Assembly (NCBI GenBank): GCA_963715635.1
Contig: OY970261.1
Span: 3,038,001-3,102,000, forward strand
Source: JAPKZH01 sp963715635
Lineage (GTDB): Bacteria; Acidobacteriota; Aminicenantia; Aminicenantales; UBA4085
Direction: 5' to 3'
Length of the DNA: 64,000 bases
A program made the translations under genes and the position numbers. The notes beneath the pieces are model-generated. The model did no database searches and was not told the DNA's origin. It was given only the letters and a program-made list of their open reading frames with translations. Shown one piece after another: positions 17,587 through 26,095 of the stretch (positions are counted from its first letter, which is position 1; every line of letters begins with the position of its first letter).

Positions 17587-18978
17587 TCAGAGAGACCAGC
17601 CCTGCCGGTACTCTTTGTGGATGTACTTGTTGGCCTCGGGGAGGTTCGTCACCTGCATCTTCACGCCGTCCCACTCAAGCGCGGTCTTTTGGTCCTTCAT
17701 CCTAAGGGCGACGTTTCCAAGGAGCATGGCCTCCGTGAGCAGGCCGGAATAATCAAAATCCGTGGTCGATTTTTTGCCGGCCTTGATGGCGGCGATCCAT
17801 TCCTCCGTAATGCCGGGCGAACGGGGGATGGTTTTATCGGGACGTTTGTAGTCCTGCATCAGCTTTTCGGGAAGGAGGCGCGGGTTCTCACCGTACGTGC
17901 TGCACATCAGCATGCCCTTGCTTCCGACAAACAGGACGCCGCCCCCGTCATCTCCCATCAGCCGGCCGTCTTCGATAGCCGCCGGCCGGGGCGGCATCAA
18001 TCCGCCGTCATACCAGACCATTTTCACGGGAGGCATTTTGCCGCGCGCCGGGAACTGGTAAGTGATTATTTCGGCAAGCGGATAGGAATCCTTCGTATAT
18101 TTCGTAGAACTGGCCTGGACCGTGGTTGGATACCCGAGCTTGAGCGCCCAAAATGGCTGGTCGATCAAATGAGCGCCCATATCGCCAATTGCGCCCGTGC
18201 CGTAATCCCACCAGCCGCGCCAGACAAAAGGCAAGTAAGCCGGGTGGTACGGCCGCCATGGCGCCGGGCCCAGCCAGACATCCCAGTCCAGGGTGGGCGG
18301 CACCGAGGGGATTTCTTTCGGAGCATCGATTGCCTGCGGCCAGATCGGCCGGTTCGTCCAGACGTGGACCTCGGTCACATTTCCGATCGCCCCGTCCCAG
18401 ATCCACTCGCAAATGAGCCTCGCACCTTCCTTGGAATGGCCCTGGTTCCCCATCTGAGAGACGATGTTCTGCTTTTTCGCTTCTTGGGCCAGGAGCCGGG
18501 CTTCCATGATGGTATGGGTCAGCGGCTTCTGGACAAAGACATGCTTTTTCATCTTGATGGCCATCATGGCGATGACGGCGTGCGTATGGTCGGGCGTGCT
18601 GACGGTGATGGCATCGATGTCTTTTTCCTTGTCCAGCATCTGCCTGAAGTCTCGATACTTTTTGGCCTTTTCGTATTTTGGCTGAAGCTCGGGTTTGTTT
18701 TCTTCGTTTTTCAAGAAGCCGGCCATTTGGGTATCGTCGGCATCGACCAGGGCGACAATATTTTGCGTGCTGATGGCCCAGATATCAGACGTTCCTTTGC
18801 CTCCGACACCGACACAGCCGATGTTCAGCGTGTCGCTGGGCGCCTGGACGCCTCGGCCACCCAGCACATGCCGGGGCACGATCATCAGTCCTGCCGCGGC
18901 CGTGGCGGTGCTCCCTAAAAATTCCCGGCGGGTCAGGGCGGTTCCCAGTTTTCCTGGATTTTCTTTGTTAGCTGTCAT
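17587..18978 (-). CDS. Tat-exported Gfo/Idh/MocA-family oxidoreductase
   Basis: 463 residues. The leader TRREFLGSTATAAAGLMIVPRHVLGG is a twin-arginine signal typical of exported members. The Rossmann motif GCVGVGGKG follows, then VDADDTQM, the conserved FVQKPLTHT (family EKP motif with Glu replaced by Gln), and GPAPWRPYHPAYLPFVWRGWWDYGTGAIGDMGAHLIDQPFW. It should oxidise a sugar or sugar alcohol with a tightly held NAD(P). The DUF1080 gene 19 bases downstream completes a keto-glycoside pair. The ATG follows GAGGG. Confidence 0.87.
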   Translation of the reverse strand: MTANKENPGKLGTALTRREFLGSTATAAAGLMIVPRHVLGGRGVQAPSDTLNIGCVGVGGKGTSDIWAISTQNIVALVDADDTQMAGFLKNEENKPELQPKYEKAKKYRDFRQMLDKEKDIDAITVSTPDHTHAVIAMMAIKMKKHVFVQKPLTHTIMEARLLAQEAKKQNIVSQMGNQGHSKEGARLICEWIWDGAIGNVTEVHVWTNRPIWPQAIDAPKEIPSVPPTLDWDVWLGPAPWRPYHPAYLPFVWRGWWDYGTGAIGDMGAHLIDQPFWALKLGYPTTVQASSTKYTKDSYPLAEIITYQFPARGKMPPVKMVWYDGGLMPPRPAAIEDGRLMGDDGGGVLFVGSKGMLMCSTYGENPRLLPEKLMQDYKRPDKTIPRSPGITEEWIAAIKAGKKSTTDFDYSGLLTEAMLLGNVALRMKDQKTALEWDGVKMQVTNLPEANKYIHKEYRQGWSL

Positions 18979-19097
18979 GACTCTTTTCCCTCCATGGTTA
19001 GCATATTTTATGATGAAATCCTAAAGTCTTAAAATACTATATATATGAACGGAGCTTGGAGTCAACCTGGAAATACGAACTTAAAAAATGGCTCCCC

Positions 19098-19126
19098 GGG
19101 GACACTTACCTTTGGCACATGTCCCC
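19098..19126. repeat. Family C REP-like hairpin, copy 1
   Basis: 29 bases: GGGGACA at the left and TGTCCCC at the right, with ACC/GG nearer the centre. A second diverged copy is at 24206-24234. It lies between the M55 gene end and the downstream Gfo/Idh gene, so it may also attenuate transcription. Confidence 0.65.
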
Positions 19127-19131
19127 AAATC

Positions 19132-20025
19132 TTATTGGGCAGCGGCGAGTGCGATCAAAGCCCTCATCAGCTTGACGCCGTCCAGATAATCGCTCGTCGA
19201 AAAAGCGACGCCGCGGGCGCTCGTTCTTTTGACTTGGGGAATCAGCCCGGGCAGCTCCGCCTGCCCGCTGTTGTTGAACTCCAACTCAAACTGGTAGGGC
19301 GGGTTCAATTTGAAAGGAGCGATCTTCGCTTTTTTCAACAAAGCCTCTTTGGCCCCATCTTTCAGGCGGCGCCTGGCCTCTTCCTGGGGCAAGAGCTTGG
19401 CGGCATAGCGTCCGATCCCCTCTTTTACGGCCACCGCGACGATCTCGTTTCCCAGAATGGATTTCGCCTGGACGCAGGTCTCCGTGTCGCCGCTGATCAT
19501 GATCACGGGCACTTTGAAATAGCCGGCGATCGCGCCATTGATGCCGAGCTCGGGCAGCTCCATGCCGTTGATTTTGATCGAGCGTACGGCGCTTCCGCTG
19601 ATCGTATGGTCCAGGATAGCGGAAGCCGTGCCTGCCTTGGCGTGGTAGCCGATAAAAATACAAGCGTCGAATGTCCCGTCAATCCCCTGCATCATCAAGA
19701 GCGGTTTGGGCGTCCCTGAGACCAAAGAAGCCTTCGGGTCGAGCCCGTCCGCAATAATATTCCTCATGCTCCCGTGAGAATCATTGACGACGACCTCCGA
19801 AGCCCCGGCTTCGAACAGCCCGGCGATGACGGCGTTGACGTCATCGACCATCCATTTTCTGGCCGGTCCATACTCGGGAGAGGCGGGCGAAGTCTGGTCG
19901 CCGTGGACCACTCCCCAAATTCCCTCCATGTCCACCGAGATAAAAACCTTAGGCCCGGTTTTTTCCGCGGCCGGAAGAGCGGTGAAGACGGCAAAGATCG
20001 CCAGGATATAAAACGCCTTTCTCAT
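19132..20025 (-). CDS. Exported M55-family (DppA-like) D-aminopeptidase
   Basis: 297 residues with signal peptide MRKAFYILAIFAVFTALPAAE. The M55 metal-site motifs are present: VFISVDMEGIWGV (Asp and Glu), VNDSHGSMRN, CIFIGYHAKAG and the downstream NGAIAGYF...ISGDTETCVQA. DppA-type enzymes are zinc D-aminopeptidases that form decamers. Here the signal peptide implies action on D-amino-acid peptides such as peptidoglycan fragments outside the cytoplasm. AGGAGG precedes the ATG. It sits 19 bases after the HEAT-DUF1080 gene on the same strand. Confidence 0.87.
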   Translation of the reverse strand: MRKAFYILAIFAVFTALPAAEKTGPKVFISVDMEGIWGVVHGDQTSPASPEYGPARKWMVDDVNAVIAGLFEAGASEVVVNDSHGSMRNIIADGLDPKASLVSGTPKPLLMMQGIDGTFDACIFIGYHAKAGTASAILDHTISGSAVRSIKINGMELPELGINGAIAGYFKVPVIMISGDTETCVQAKSILGNEIVAVAVKEGIGRYAAKLLPQEEARRRLKDGAKEALLKKAKIAPFKLNPPYQFELEFNNSGQAELPGLIPQVKRTSARGVAFSTSDYLDGVKLMRALIALAAAQ

Positions 20026-20044
20026 GGACGCCTCCTTCAGCGGC

Positions 20045-22846
20045 TTATTTTTTCTCGGGAGCGATCTCCCGGATGTAAATATTCTTGAAGTAGAGCGGCG
20101 TGCTATGAGCCTGGAGCTCGATCTGGCCGGCGGGGTAAATGGGCTTGTCCCGCTCCCAATAATTCTCCATCACGACGTTATCCACGACAAGCACGCCGTT
20201 AAGATAAACGGTCACGCGCTCGCCGATCATCTTGATGTAAAACGAATTCCACTCGCCAACGGGCCGGTCCACCGGCAGGAGCGGCTTAGACAGACCGATC
20301 TTGTTGTTGTAAAGGCCTCCCGATCCGTCGGGCCACTGGGCCGGGTCCCATATCTGCACCTGAGGCGACCCTCGCAAATAGATGCCGCTGTCCCCTTTCT
20401 CTTCGATCTTCCAATCCACGAACATCTCGAAGTCGGCATAGTCCTTGGCCGTACAAAGGCTGTGACCTTTGCCGTCAAAGGCAAGCATTCCGTCGATTAC
20501 TTTCCAGTGCAACCGCATTTCACGATCGGCCTTTTTCTGTTCCTCGCCCAATCTTTTCGGGGTCATCTTGGCCCGGCTGACCGGGTCGTCGACCAAGCCT
20601 TTCCATCCCGTGATGTTCTTGCGGTTAAAAAGAGGGACAAACGCTTCCTTCATCAAGAGCGTATGGAGGTAGTTTTCGACATTCTCCCTGTCATACTCAT
20701 TCTCGATCAGCAGAGCCGCTTTTTTTAATATCAAAATGACATCGAATCCTGGCAGCCCCTCTGCCCCCGGCGCAGGAAGGGCGATTTTTGCGGCGGCCTG
20801 AGCGGCCCTTGCCTGTAATTGGGGATCATCGAGAAACGTGGCTGCGATCGTCAGGGATTCCAGAGTCTTGATATTCGCCATCCCGGTGAGAAGAAGGTTT
20901 TTCTCGCCAGTTTCTTTAGCCAAGTCCATGGCCTCTCTCAGAAGCGCCAGCCTTTTCTCAGGAGAAAGCGCGGACACACCGTCCAGACGGGCAATCCCTT
21001 GAAGCGCCAAATACCGAAATTTGCGGTCTTCCGCGGTCCGGGCGATGTTGAATAACTCCTCTATGGCGGCAGAATCCAGCCAGTTCGATAACGCATAGAT
21101 GGCCACGGACCGGACCTGCGGGTCAACATTCTTTGTCTCTACGATCACGGCCTGGAGGGCCAATTCCCCTCCGATCCTGGCCAGCGGCCTCAGCAAGTTC
21201 GCGCGCTTGGCACCCTTCACATTTTCTAATGCGATTAAAACTTGGTCCGCTCGTCGCTCCGGATCAAGAATCTGGTTCGCCGCAGAGACGACGGCATTTT
21301 GAACCAGCGGAATCTCCGAGCTGTTGGCCGTTCGAAGCAGCAAATTGATCACTTGTGGTAGATCCCTATCGCGGACAATCTGATCGAGCGCGGCCAAGGC
21401 GGAGCGCCGAACGGTATCGTTTTCGTTTTTGGCCTGAGCCAGGACAACATCGACATAATCCCTGGCCTTTCTCTCGGCCAGTATTCCTATCAAGGCCGGA
21501 CGCGCCAACGGCGGCGCCTCGGCCAGCAAGCCGGCCGCTCTTGGAACGATGAATTCTGAGGGGAGCCCCAAAAGCGCCTGCTTGACGGCTGCGACCTCGT
21601 CCTCCTCCCCCTTTAGCAAAATCGGAATCAAATCATCGATGATGTCGCCCCCTCCCAGGCGGGCGGCGGCAGGGATCGCGGCCAGACGGACTGCCTTCTC
21701 TTCACTTTTGAGCTTTTCTCTGATCACAGGATATGCCGATTTGTCACCGCGGCGGCCCAGCATGGAGATGATATCCGCCTGAGTTTCCGCCGGGACTTTG
21801 GTCATTTTTTCGATCCATCGCGCTGTCGACTGCTCCCCCTTGATCGGTTCGGCCAGCTCGAGAGCACGCTGCCTGTATTTCGGGTCTGGAGACTCAACGG
21901 CTTGGAGGAGGTCCTCGAGAACGGATTCGCCGACAATCCCGCTCAGCAGCGTCAGGGCCGCAGCACGGACCTGGCTTTCACCCGGACCAGTGAAATTTCT
22001 GATCAAGTCGTGGCTGATCTTAAACGCCTGTTCTTTTCTTCCGGATTCGGTCAGCCTCTGGGCATAAAGGAGATAGAGAGAAGCGGCCGAGGTCCTTTCG
22101 TAGGACGAGGCGGTCACAGGAATATTCTCAAGGAGGACTTGGGACGCCGGATCGCCGATGTTGGCCAAAGCATACAGGGCGACCTGGCGCGTTTTCTCGT
22201 CCCGGCTCTCGGCATAGACCGAGATCTTTTTTACAGCTGCCCGGCTTCGGAATTCGCCAAGCGCTTTAATGAGAGCAACGGGATTTACGACTGAGTCCGC
22301 CTCCAGGGCTTTCAATAAAGCTTTCTCAGCCTTAGGAGTTTTTATCGTGACCAGGGCCCGGGCTGCGGGCTCGCACAATCTCAGGTCCTCTAGATACTTG
22401 CTCAGTGGTTTCACAGACTCGTCTTTCCCCGCCAACTGCAGTTCGCTGATGAGGAAAGTCTTATTCTCCGAAAACCGCACTTGGTCGAGAGACTCGATAA
22501 CCGCTTCGGCAAACACGCGCCGGTCCTTTTCCGCGCCTGCCCGGCTCGCGTACACAGCCGCGGCGTCAAGCGCATAGCGGGCCAAGCTGTCATCGCCGGT
22601 CCCGGGGGCGACGAGCCTTCGACAGGTCTCCTGGATGCCATCCGACCCCAGCGAGAGAAGTTCCGCGGCCAAGGCGTCTTTTTCCGCAGGGCTTTGGGCC
22701 GGAAACTTGGTCAAAATTTCTGTGATTTTTGCCTGGAGCCGGACGGTGTCCTTGGCCTCAGCAAAAGAGGCAAAGAGAAAGCCCGCGGCCAAAAAGAGAA
22801 TAACGAGGATCTTGTTGCGGCTTTTCACGTTTCTTACTTTCTGCAC
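20045..22846 (-). CDS. Exported HEAT-repeat protein with C-terminal DUF1080 domain
   Basis: 933 residues from a GTG at 22846 that follows AAGGAAG; another GTG at 22828 is possible. After a signal peptide (KILVILFLAAGFLFASFAEA) come about 16 HEAT-like helical repeats up to residue ~680, each with a DPxxRxxAxxAL-type turn. The last ~230 residues are a DUF1080 jelly roll (FVPLFNRKNITGWKGLVDD, YADFEMFVDWKIEEKGDSGIYLRGSPQVQIWD, GQIELQAHSTPLYFKNIYIREI). The helical solenoid probably binds a partner or glycan, and DUF1080 would hydrolyse a keto-glycoside. It lies 13 bases after a Gfo/Idh gene, repeating the pairing seen at 16777-18978. Confidence 0.82.
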   Translation of the reverse strand: MQKVRNVKSRNKILVILFLAAGFLFASFAEAKDTVRLQAKITEILTKFPAQSPAEKDALAAELLSLGSDGIQETCRRLVAPGTGDDSLARYALDAAAVYASRAGAEKDRRVFAEAVIESLDQVRFSENKTFLISELQLAGKDESVKPLSKYLEDLRLCEPAARALVTIKTPKAEKALLKALEADSVVNPVALIKALGEFRSRAAVKKISVYAESRDEKTRQVALYALANIGDPASQVLLENIPVTASSYERTSAASLYLLYAQRLTESGRKEQAFKISHDLIRNFTGPGESQVRAAALTLLSGIVGESVLEDLLQAVESPDPKYRQRALELAEPIKGEQSTARWIEKMTKVPAETQADIISMLGRRGDKSAYPVIREKLKSEEKAVRLAAIPAAARLGGGDIIDDLIPILLKGEEDEVAAVKQALLGLPSEFIVPRAAGLLAEAPPLARPALIGILAERKARDYVDVVLAQAKNENDTVRRSALAALDQIVRDRDLPQVINLLLRTANSSEIPLVQNAVVSAANQILDPERRADQVLIALENVKGAKRANLLRPLARIGGELALQAVIVETKNVDPQVRSVAIYALSNWLDSAAIEELFNIARTAEDRKFRYLALQGIARLDGVSALSPEKRLALLREAMDLAKETGEKNLLLTGMANIKTLESLTIAATFLDDPQLQARAAQAAAKIALPAPGAEGLPGFDVILILKKAALLIENEYDRENVENYLHTLLMKEAFVPLFNRKNITGWKGLVDDPVSRAKMTPKRLGEEQKKADREMRLHWKVIDGMLAFDGKGHSLCTAKDYADFEMFVDWKIEEKGDSGIYLRGSPQVQIWDPAQWPDGSGGLYNNKIGLSKPLLPVDRPVGEWNSFYIKMIGERVTVYLNGVLVVDNVVMENYWERDKPIYPAGQIELQAHSTPLYFKNIYIREIAPEKK

Positions 22847-22859
22847 CGGCCGCTTCCTT

Positions 22860-24125
22860 TCATAGATGCCACGGCGCCCGCATGGGCTCATGAATCAACC
22901 GGTTGGCTTCATCGTCCTCGATAAAACGTTGCGCAACCGGGTTGAACCGGAGCGGCCTTCCCAAACGGACGGCTATCTTGGCCAGATTGACGAGGGTGCA
23001 GGAGCGGTGGCCGTTTTCCTCGTTTAGGGGAAACTTCTGCCTCGTCCGAACGGCTTGGACAAAATCGCTCAGCTGCGGCTCGGGGTCGGGCAGCGATGCG
23101 ATTTTATGCTCGAGATCCGGGATATCGGACTTGAATCCCTTGGATAATTTACCCTGCGGCCCTTCGATAAAAGGCACTGCGACATCTTTGTTTTCACCGT
23201 CCAGGACGATCTCGCAGCCGTCGGCATATTTCAGCCGGATCCGGCGCCAGCTCCCACAGGCATCCGGATGCTGCTGGGGACAGTCGGCCTCGATTTCAGT
23301 CGGGCTCGTATTGTCCTTATCCAGAAGGTATTGGACCGGGTCGAGATAATGCATGCCCATGTCTCCCAGGCCGCCGCCGTCATAGTCCCAGTAGCCGCGG
23401 AATGTCCCGTGGACGCGGTGCGGATGATAGGGCTTGTAGGGCGCCGGCCCGAGCCAGAAATCGTAATCAAGCTCCTTGGGAACGGGCTGGGGCGGCAGAT
23501 ACGTTTTTCCCCTCCAGTAGAATTTCCAATCGAAACCCGTGATGCCGCTCAAGGTCACCTTGAGCGGCCAGCCCAGCAAGCCGCTCTGAACGACTTTTTT
23601 GATCGGCTTGACCGGTGTCCCGAAGCCATAATACTGGTCTTCAAACCTGAACCAGGTGTTGATCCTGAAAATACGACCGGTTTTCTGCACGGTTTCTACG
23701 ACCTTCTGCCCTTCGCCGATCGTGCGCGTCATCGGCTTTTCGCACCAGATGTCCTTGCCGGCTTCGGCGGCGGCAACTGAAATGAGGGCATGCCAATGAG
23801 GAGGCGTGACGATGTGGACGATATCGATATCGGGCCGGTCCAGGACTTCGCGAAAATCCTTATAGCCTTGGACGCCGGAACCGGCGATTTCCAAGGCCAT
23901 GTTGAGATGAGTATCGTCGACATCGCAGACGGCCAGCAGCCTAGAGCCCGGATACTTGAGGTGCCCACGGCCCATGCTTCCGACGCCGACGACGGCTTTC
24001 GTCAATTGGTCACTCGGGGGTGTTATACCCTGTCCGCCAAGGACATGGCGTGGAACGATCGTCAGCCCGGCAGAGGCGACGACGGCGGTTTTGATAAAAT
24101 TGCGGCGGGTGATGGATCGCTTGAT
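22860..24125 (-). CDS. Tat-exported Gfo/Idh/MocA oxidoreductase, apparent ATC start
   Basis: The first conventional start is a TTG at 24005, which would cut into the Rossmann domain. The frame stays open upstream and encodes a perfect Tat leader (ITRRNFIKTAVVASAGLTIVPRHVLGG). This is closely similar to the leader of the paralogue at 17587-18978. An ATC (24123-24125) stands 7 bases behind AAAGAGGAG, and the frame meets TAA before any ATG, GTG or TTG. I therefore place the start at ATC, either a real rare start or a mutated or misread ATG. Downstream are GVGSMGRGHL, CEKPMTRT and YWDYDGGGLGDMGMHYLDP. It should oxidise a sugar for the adjacent HEAT-DUF1080 protein. Confidence 0.8.
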   Translation of the reverse strand: MKRSITRRNFIKTAVVASAGLTIVPRHVLGGQGITPPSDQLTKAVVGVGSMGRGHLKYPGSRLLAVCDVDDTHLNMALEIAGSGVQGYKDFREVLDRPDIDIVHIVTPPHWHALISVAAAEAGKDIWCEKPMTRTIGEGQKVVETVQKTGRIFRINTWFRFEDQYYGFGTPVKPIKKVVQSGLLGWPLKVTLSGITGFDWKFYWRGKTYLPPQPVPKELDYDFWLGPAPYKPYHPHRVHGTFRGYWDYDGGGLGDMGMHYLDPVQYLLDKDNTSPTEIEADCPQQHPDACGSWRRIRLKYADGCEIVLDGENKDVAVPFIEGPQGKLSKGFKSDIPDLEHKIASLPDPEPQLSDFVQAVRTRQKFPLNEENGHRSCTLVNLAKIAVRLGRPLRFNPVAQRFIEDDEANRLIHEPMRAPWHL

Positions 24126-24205
24126 GGCCGTCTCCTCTTTAGAGGTTTATAATACATTCTCAACGCGCAATCAATGCTTAAAATCGGGGGGATGGGATAA
24201 TCAAT

Positions 24206-24234
24206 GGAGACATGTACCTTGGGTACGTGTTCCC
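24206..24234. repeat. Family C REP-like hairpin, copy 2 (diverged)
   Basis: GGAGACATGTACC at the left and GGTACGTGTTCCC at the right form a 13-base imperfect hairpin. It belongs with 19098-19126 by its ACATGT/ACC core. It lies in the 300-base gap between the Gfo/Idh start and the toxin-antitoxin operon. Confidence 0.55.
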
Positions 24235-24373
24235 GAATCTGTATCTCCGATTTTTTAAATTTTTATTAAGGTTCTAACAGAGACAGAAGAAGGAAAGACG
24301 CGGATAGCCTAGGCCTGCTGCAAGATCGAGAGAAAACTTTTCTTCCTACCATTTAAAACTAAAGTTATATAGC

Positions 24374-24423
24374 TTAACTAGAATTAACTAAATATTGACA
24401 AAGTTAATTATTTATTCTATCAT
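24374..24423 (+). promoter_or_regulatory. Promoter and possible operator of the toxin-antitoxin operon
   Basis: TTGACA (24395-24400), a 17-base spacer and TATCAT (24418-24423) form a good promoter in a very AT-rich stretch. Upstream are two direct copies of TTAACTA (24374-24380, 24384-24390), and an inverted AGTTAA lies within the spacer at 24402. These are plausible antitoxin-binding sites for autoregulation. The antitoxin ATG is only 10 bases beyond the -10 box, so the leader is very short or absent. Confidence 0.55.
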
Positions 24424-24432
24424 GGGAGCGCC

Positions 24433-24666
24433 ATGAAAGAAGAAAAGACCATTTTGGCCGTGAAAGTGAATTATGCCGTCGCCGAGAGGGTCAAGCATTT
24501 CTGCCGGGAGAGAGGGCTGAAGTATGGGTTTTTTGTAGAAAAAGCCATCCTCGAACAGCTCGCCCGGGAGGAACTCAAAGAAGACCTCGTGGATTTGAAG
24601 AGCCTGCGCGAGTTGGAACAACAAGCCGTTTCCCTCGACGAGTACCTAAAGAAGCGCCGTGTATGA
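24433..24666 (+). CDS. Antitoxin of a RelE-type toxin-antitoxin pair
   Basis: 77 residues. The N-terminal half (ILAVKVNYAVAERVKHFCRERGLKYGFFVEKAILEQL) has the strand-helix-helix outline of ribbon-helix-helix DNA-binding proteins. The acidic, helical C-terminus (EELKEDLVDLKSLRELEQQAVSLDEYLKKRRV) would wrap the toxin. It overlaps the toxin start by 8 bases, as usual for such operons. DNA-binding autorepression is inferred from family behaviour and from the repeats upstream. Confidence 0.7.
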   Translation: MKEEKTILAVKVNYAVAERVKHFCRERGLKYGFFVEKAILEQLAREELKEDLVDLKSLRELEQQAVSLDEYLKKRRV

Positions 24667-24907
24667 ACTCCTCCTCCCCGCAGCGCAAAAGGACCTCGAT
24701 AAGCTGGAGGCTCCGGTCTTTGCTCGTATCCTCAAGAAAATCCGCGCCCTGTTAGAGGACGCACGTCCGTCTGGCTGTCTTAAGTTGACGGATGAGGAAG
24801 GATATCGCATCCGAACCGGGGATTATCGCATTCTCTATCGGATCGACGATGCCTTAAAGCGAATATATATTTACCGGATCAAGCACCAAAAAGACGTTTA
24901 TTCTTAA
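24659..24907 (+). CDS. RelE/ParE-superfamily toxin
   Basis: 82 residues with the compact RelE fold: AAQKDLDKLEAPVFARILKKIRAL helices, then CLKLTDEEGYRIRTGDYRILYRIDDALKRIYIYRIKHQKDVY. The RIRTGDYRILYRI and IKHQKDVY blocks are characteristic of RelE-type mRNA interferases. Members cleave ribosome-bound mRNA; ParE relatives poison gyrase, so target assignment is by resemblance. It is the second gene of an AT-rich two-gene operon between C+G-rich neighbours, consistent with mobility of such modules. Confidence 0.82.
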   Translation: MYELLLPAAQKDLDKLEAPVFARILKKIRALLEDARPSGCLKLTDEEGYRIRTGDYRILYRIDDALKRIYIYRIKHQKDVYS

Positions 24908-24962
24908 TCCTTTCGGTCCTGCCGAAGAATTACGACAGCCAAGTAGATCGGGATCCAAGATC

Positions 24963-25028
24963 GGGGTCAAACCTATTCATTGCGCAAAATTCTCTCGGGG
25001 AAGATGCGTAACGAGTAGGTTTGACCCC
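24963..25028. repeat. Family A palindromic hairpin, copy 5 (decaying)
   Basis: The left arm (GGGGTCAAACCTATTCATTG) has drifted from the right arm (TGCGTAACGAGTAGGTTTGACCCC), so three or four pairs are lost. The centre TTCTCTCGGGGAAGA keeps the family core. It follows the toxin gene and abuts a pseudogene fragment. Confidence 0.85.
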
Positions 25029-25060
25029 GCTTGTGATTATCGACGCCGGTTTTATTGATT

Positions 25061-25134
25061 TTACTCGATCGGGAAGCCGGCCTTTTTGATAATCTGGGCG
25101 AAGCGCGGATCGGCCGCGCTCCCCGATCTCAGAT
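25061..25134 (-). pseudogene. Decayed 3' end of a TPR/Ser-Thr-kinase-type gene, fragment 1
   Basis: On the minus strand this reads DLRSGSAADPRFAQIIKKAGFPIE and stop. The ending SDPRF...I.KK.GFP is the usual terminus of large TPR or eukaryotic-like kinase proteins in acidobacterial genomes. Only about 25 codons are recognisable; upstream is the stop of the cyclodeaminase gene. A second copy of the same tail lies at 27390-27526, and both follow a family A right arm and TTGTGATTAT. Confidence 0.5.
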
Positions 25135-26073
25135 TTACCTCAGCGCGTGATAGACCGCGGTTGCGATCTTGATGTCCTGAACAGCCACCCCGGTTAGATC
25201 GGCGACGGTGATCTGGCTTTCCGACGTCCGCCCCCTCGCTCTGCCGGAGATGACGGCTCCCAGTTCGACACATCGGTCTTCCCGGATCAGGCCCGCTTCG
25301 AGCGCTTTATGAATCTCTCCCCGAAGCCGGCATTGCGAAAGGCTGTCGGCGACGATCACGTCGGCCTTCGCGAGGATCGCCGGATCGAGCTCCTGCTTGT
25401 CCGGCGTGTCGGAGCCGACGGCGGTGATATGGTTTCCCCTCCGCAGATCGGCGGCCGAGAGGAGAGGCGTTTTCGACGGCGTCACCGTAACAACAAGGTT
25501 GCAGGTTTCGAGGATCGCGGCGGCATCCAACGTGGTTTCAACCGAAAAACCGCGGGATTCCATCTCCCCTTCGTAATTTTTAAGTGCCGGCGCTCGGCGT
25601 CCCCAGACCAGCACGTCCCGGCACGCCGTGACGCGCGTCAACCACTCGAGCTGAAGCCTGGCTTGGACGCCGGCGCCGACGACGCCGATGCGCTCGACCG
25701 TTCGAGGCGCCAAGTATTTGGCCGCCACGGCGCCAGCGACCGCGGTGCGAACATCAGTCAGAAGGCCTTCGTCAAGCAAAATACCGGCGGGTTCGCCGGT
25801 TTGCTGCTCGAAGAGCAGCATGCAGCCGTTACCCGACGGCAGGCCCAGGGAGGGATTGTCGTAGAATCCGGACGCGATCTTGATCACATAGAAATCCTCC
25901 CCATCGATATAGCCGGACTTGATGTGGACCTCGCCCTTGTTCAAGATCAATTCTCCGACCGGAGGAACGGTCGCCCGGCCCGAGGAATAGGCGACGAAGC
26001 CTTCCTCGATGGCGGAGATTAGATCCAGCGAGGGAAGGATCTCCTTGATCTGCGCCAGCGTCGCGATCTTCAC
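25135..26073 (-). CDS. Ornithine cyclodeaminase / mu-crystallin family enzyme
   Basis: 312 residues from a GTG start behind GAGGAGA. The N-terminal half carries the substrate-side region (VPPVGELILNKGEVHIKSGYI, FYVIKIASGFYDN, LLDEGLLTDVRTAVAGAVAAKYLA). The NAD-binding motif GVVGAGVQARLQLEWL follows near residue 130, then TVTPSKTPLLSAADLRRGNHITAVGSDTPDKQELD. The family includes ornithine cyclodeaminase, alanine dehydrogenase and ketimine reductases; the exact substrate is not resolved. It is 22 bases downstream of an aminotransferase gene, so the pair probably acts in one amino-acid pathway. Confidence 0.83.
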   Translation of the reverse strand: MKIATLAQIKEILPSLDLISAIEEGFVAYSSGRATVPPVGELILNKGEVHIKSGYIDGEDFYVIKIASGFYDNPSLGLPSGNGCMLLFEQQTGEPAGILLDEGLLTDVRTAVAGAVAAKYLAPRTVERIGVVGAGVQARLQLEWLTRVTACRDVLVWGRRAPALKNYEGEMESRGFSVETTLDAAAILETCNLVVTVTPSKTPLLSAADLRRGNHITAVGSDTPDKQELDPAILAKADVIVADSLSQCRLRGEIHKALEAGLIREDRCVELGAVISGRARGRTSESQITVADLTGVAVQDIKIATAVYHALR

Positions 26074-26095
26074 GGCTCTCCTCGAGTGACGGGAG

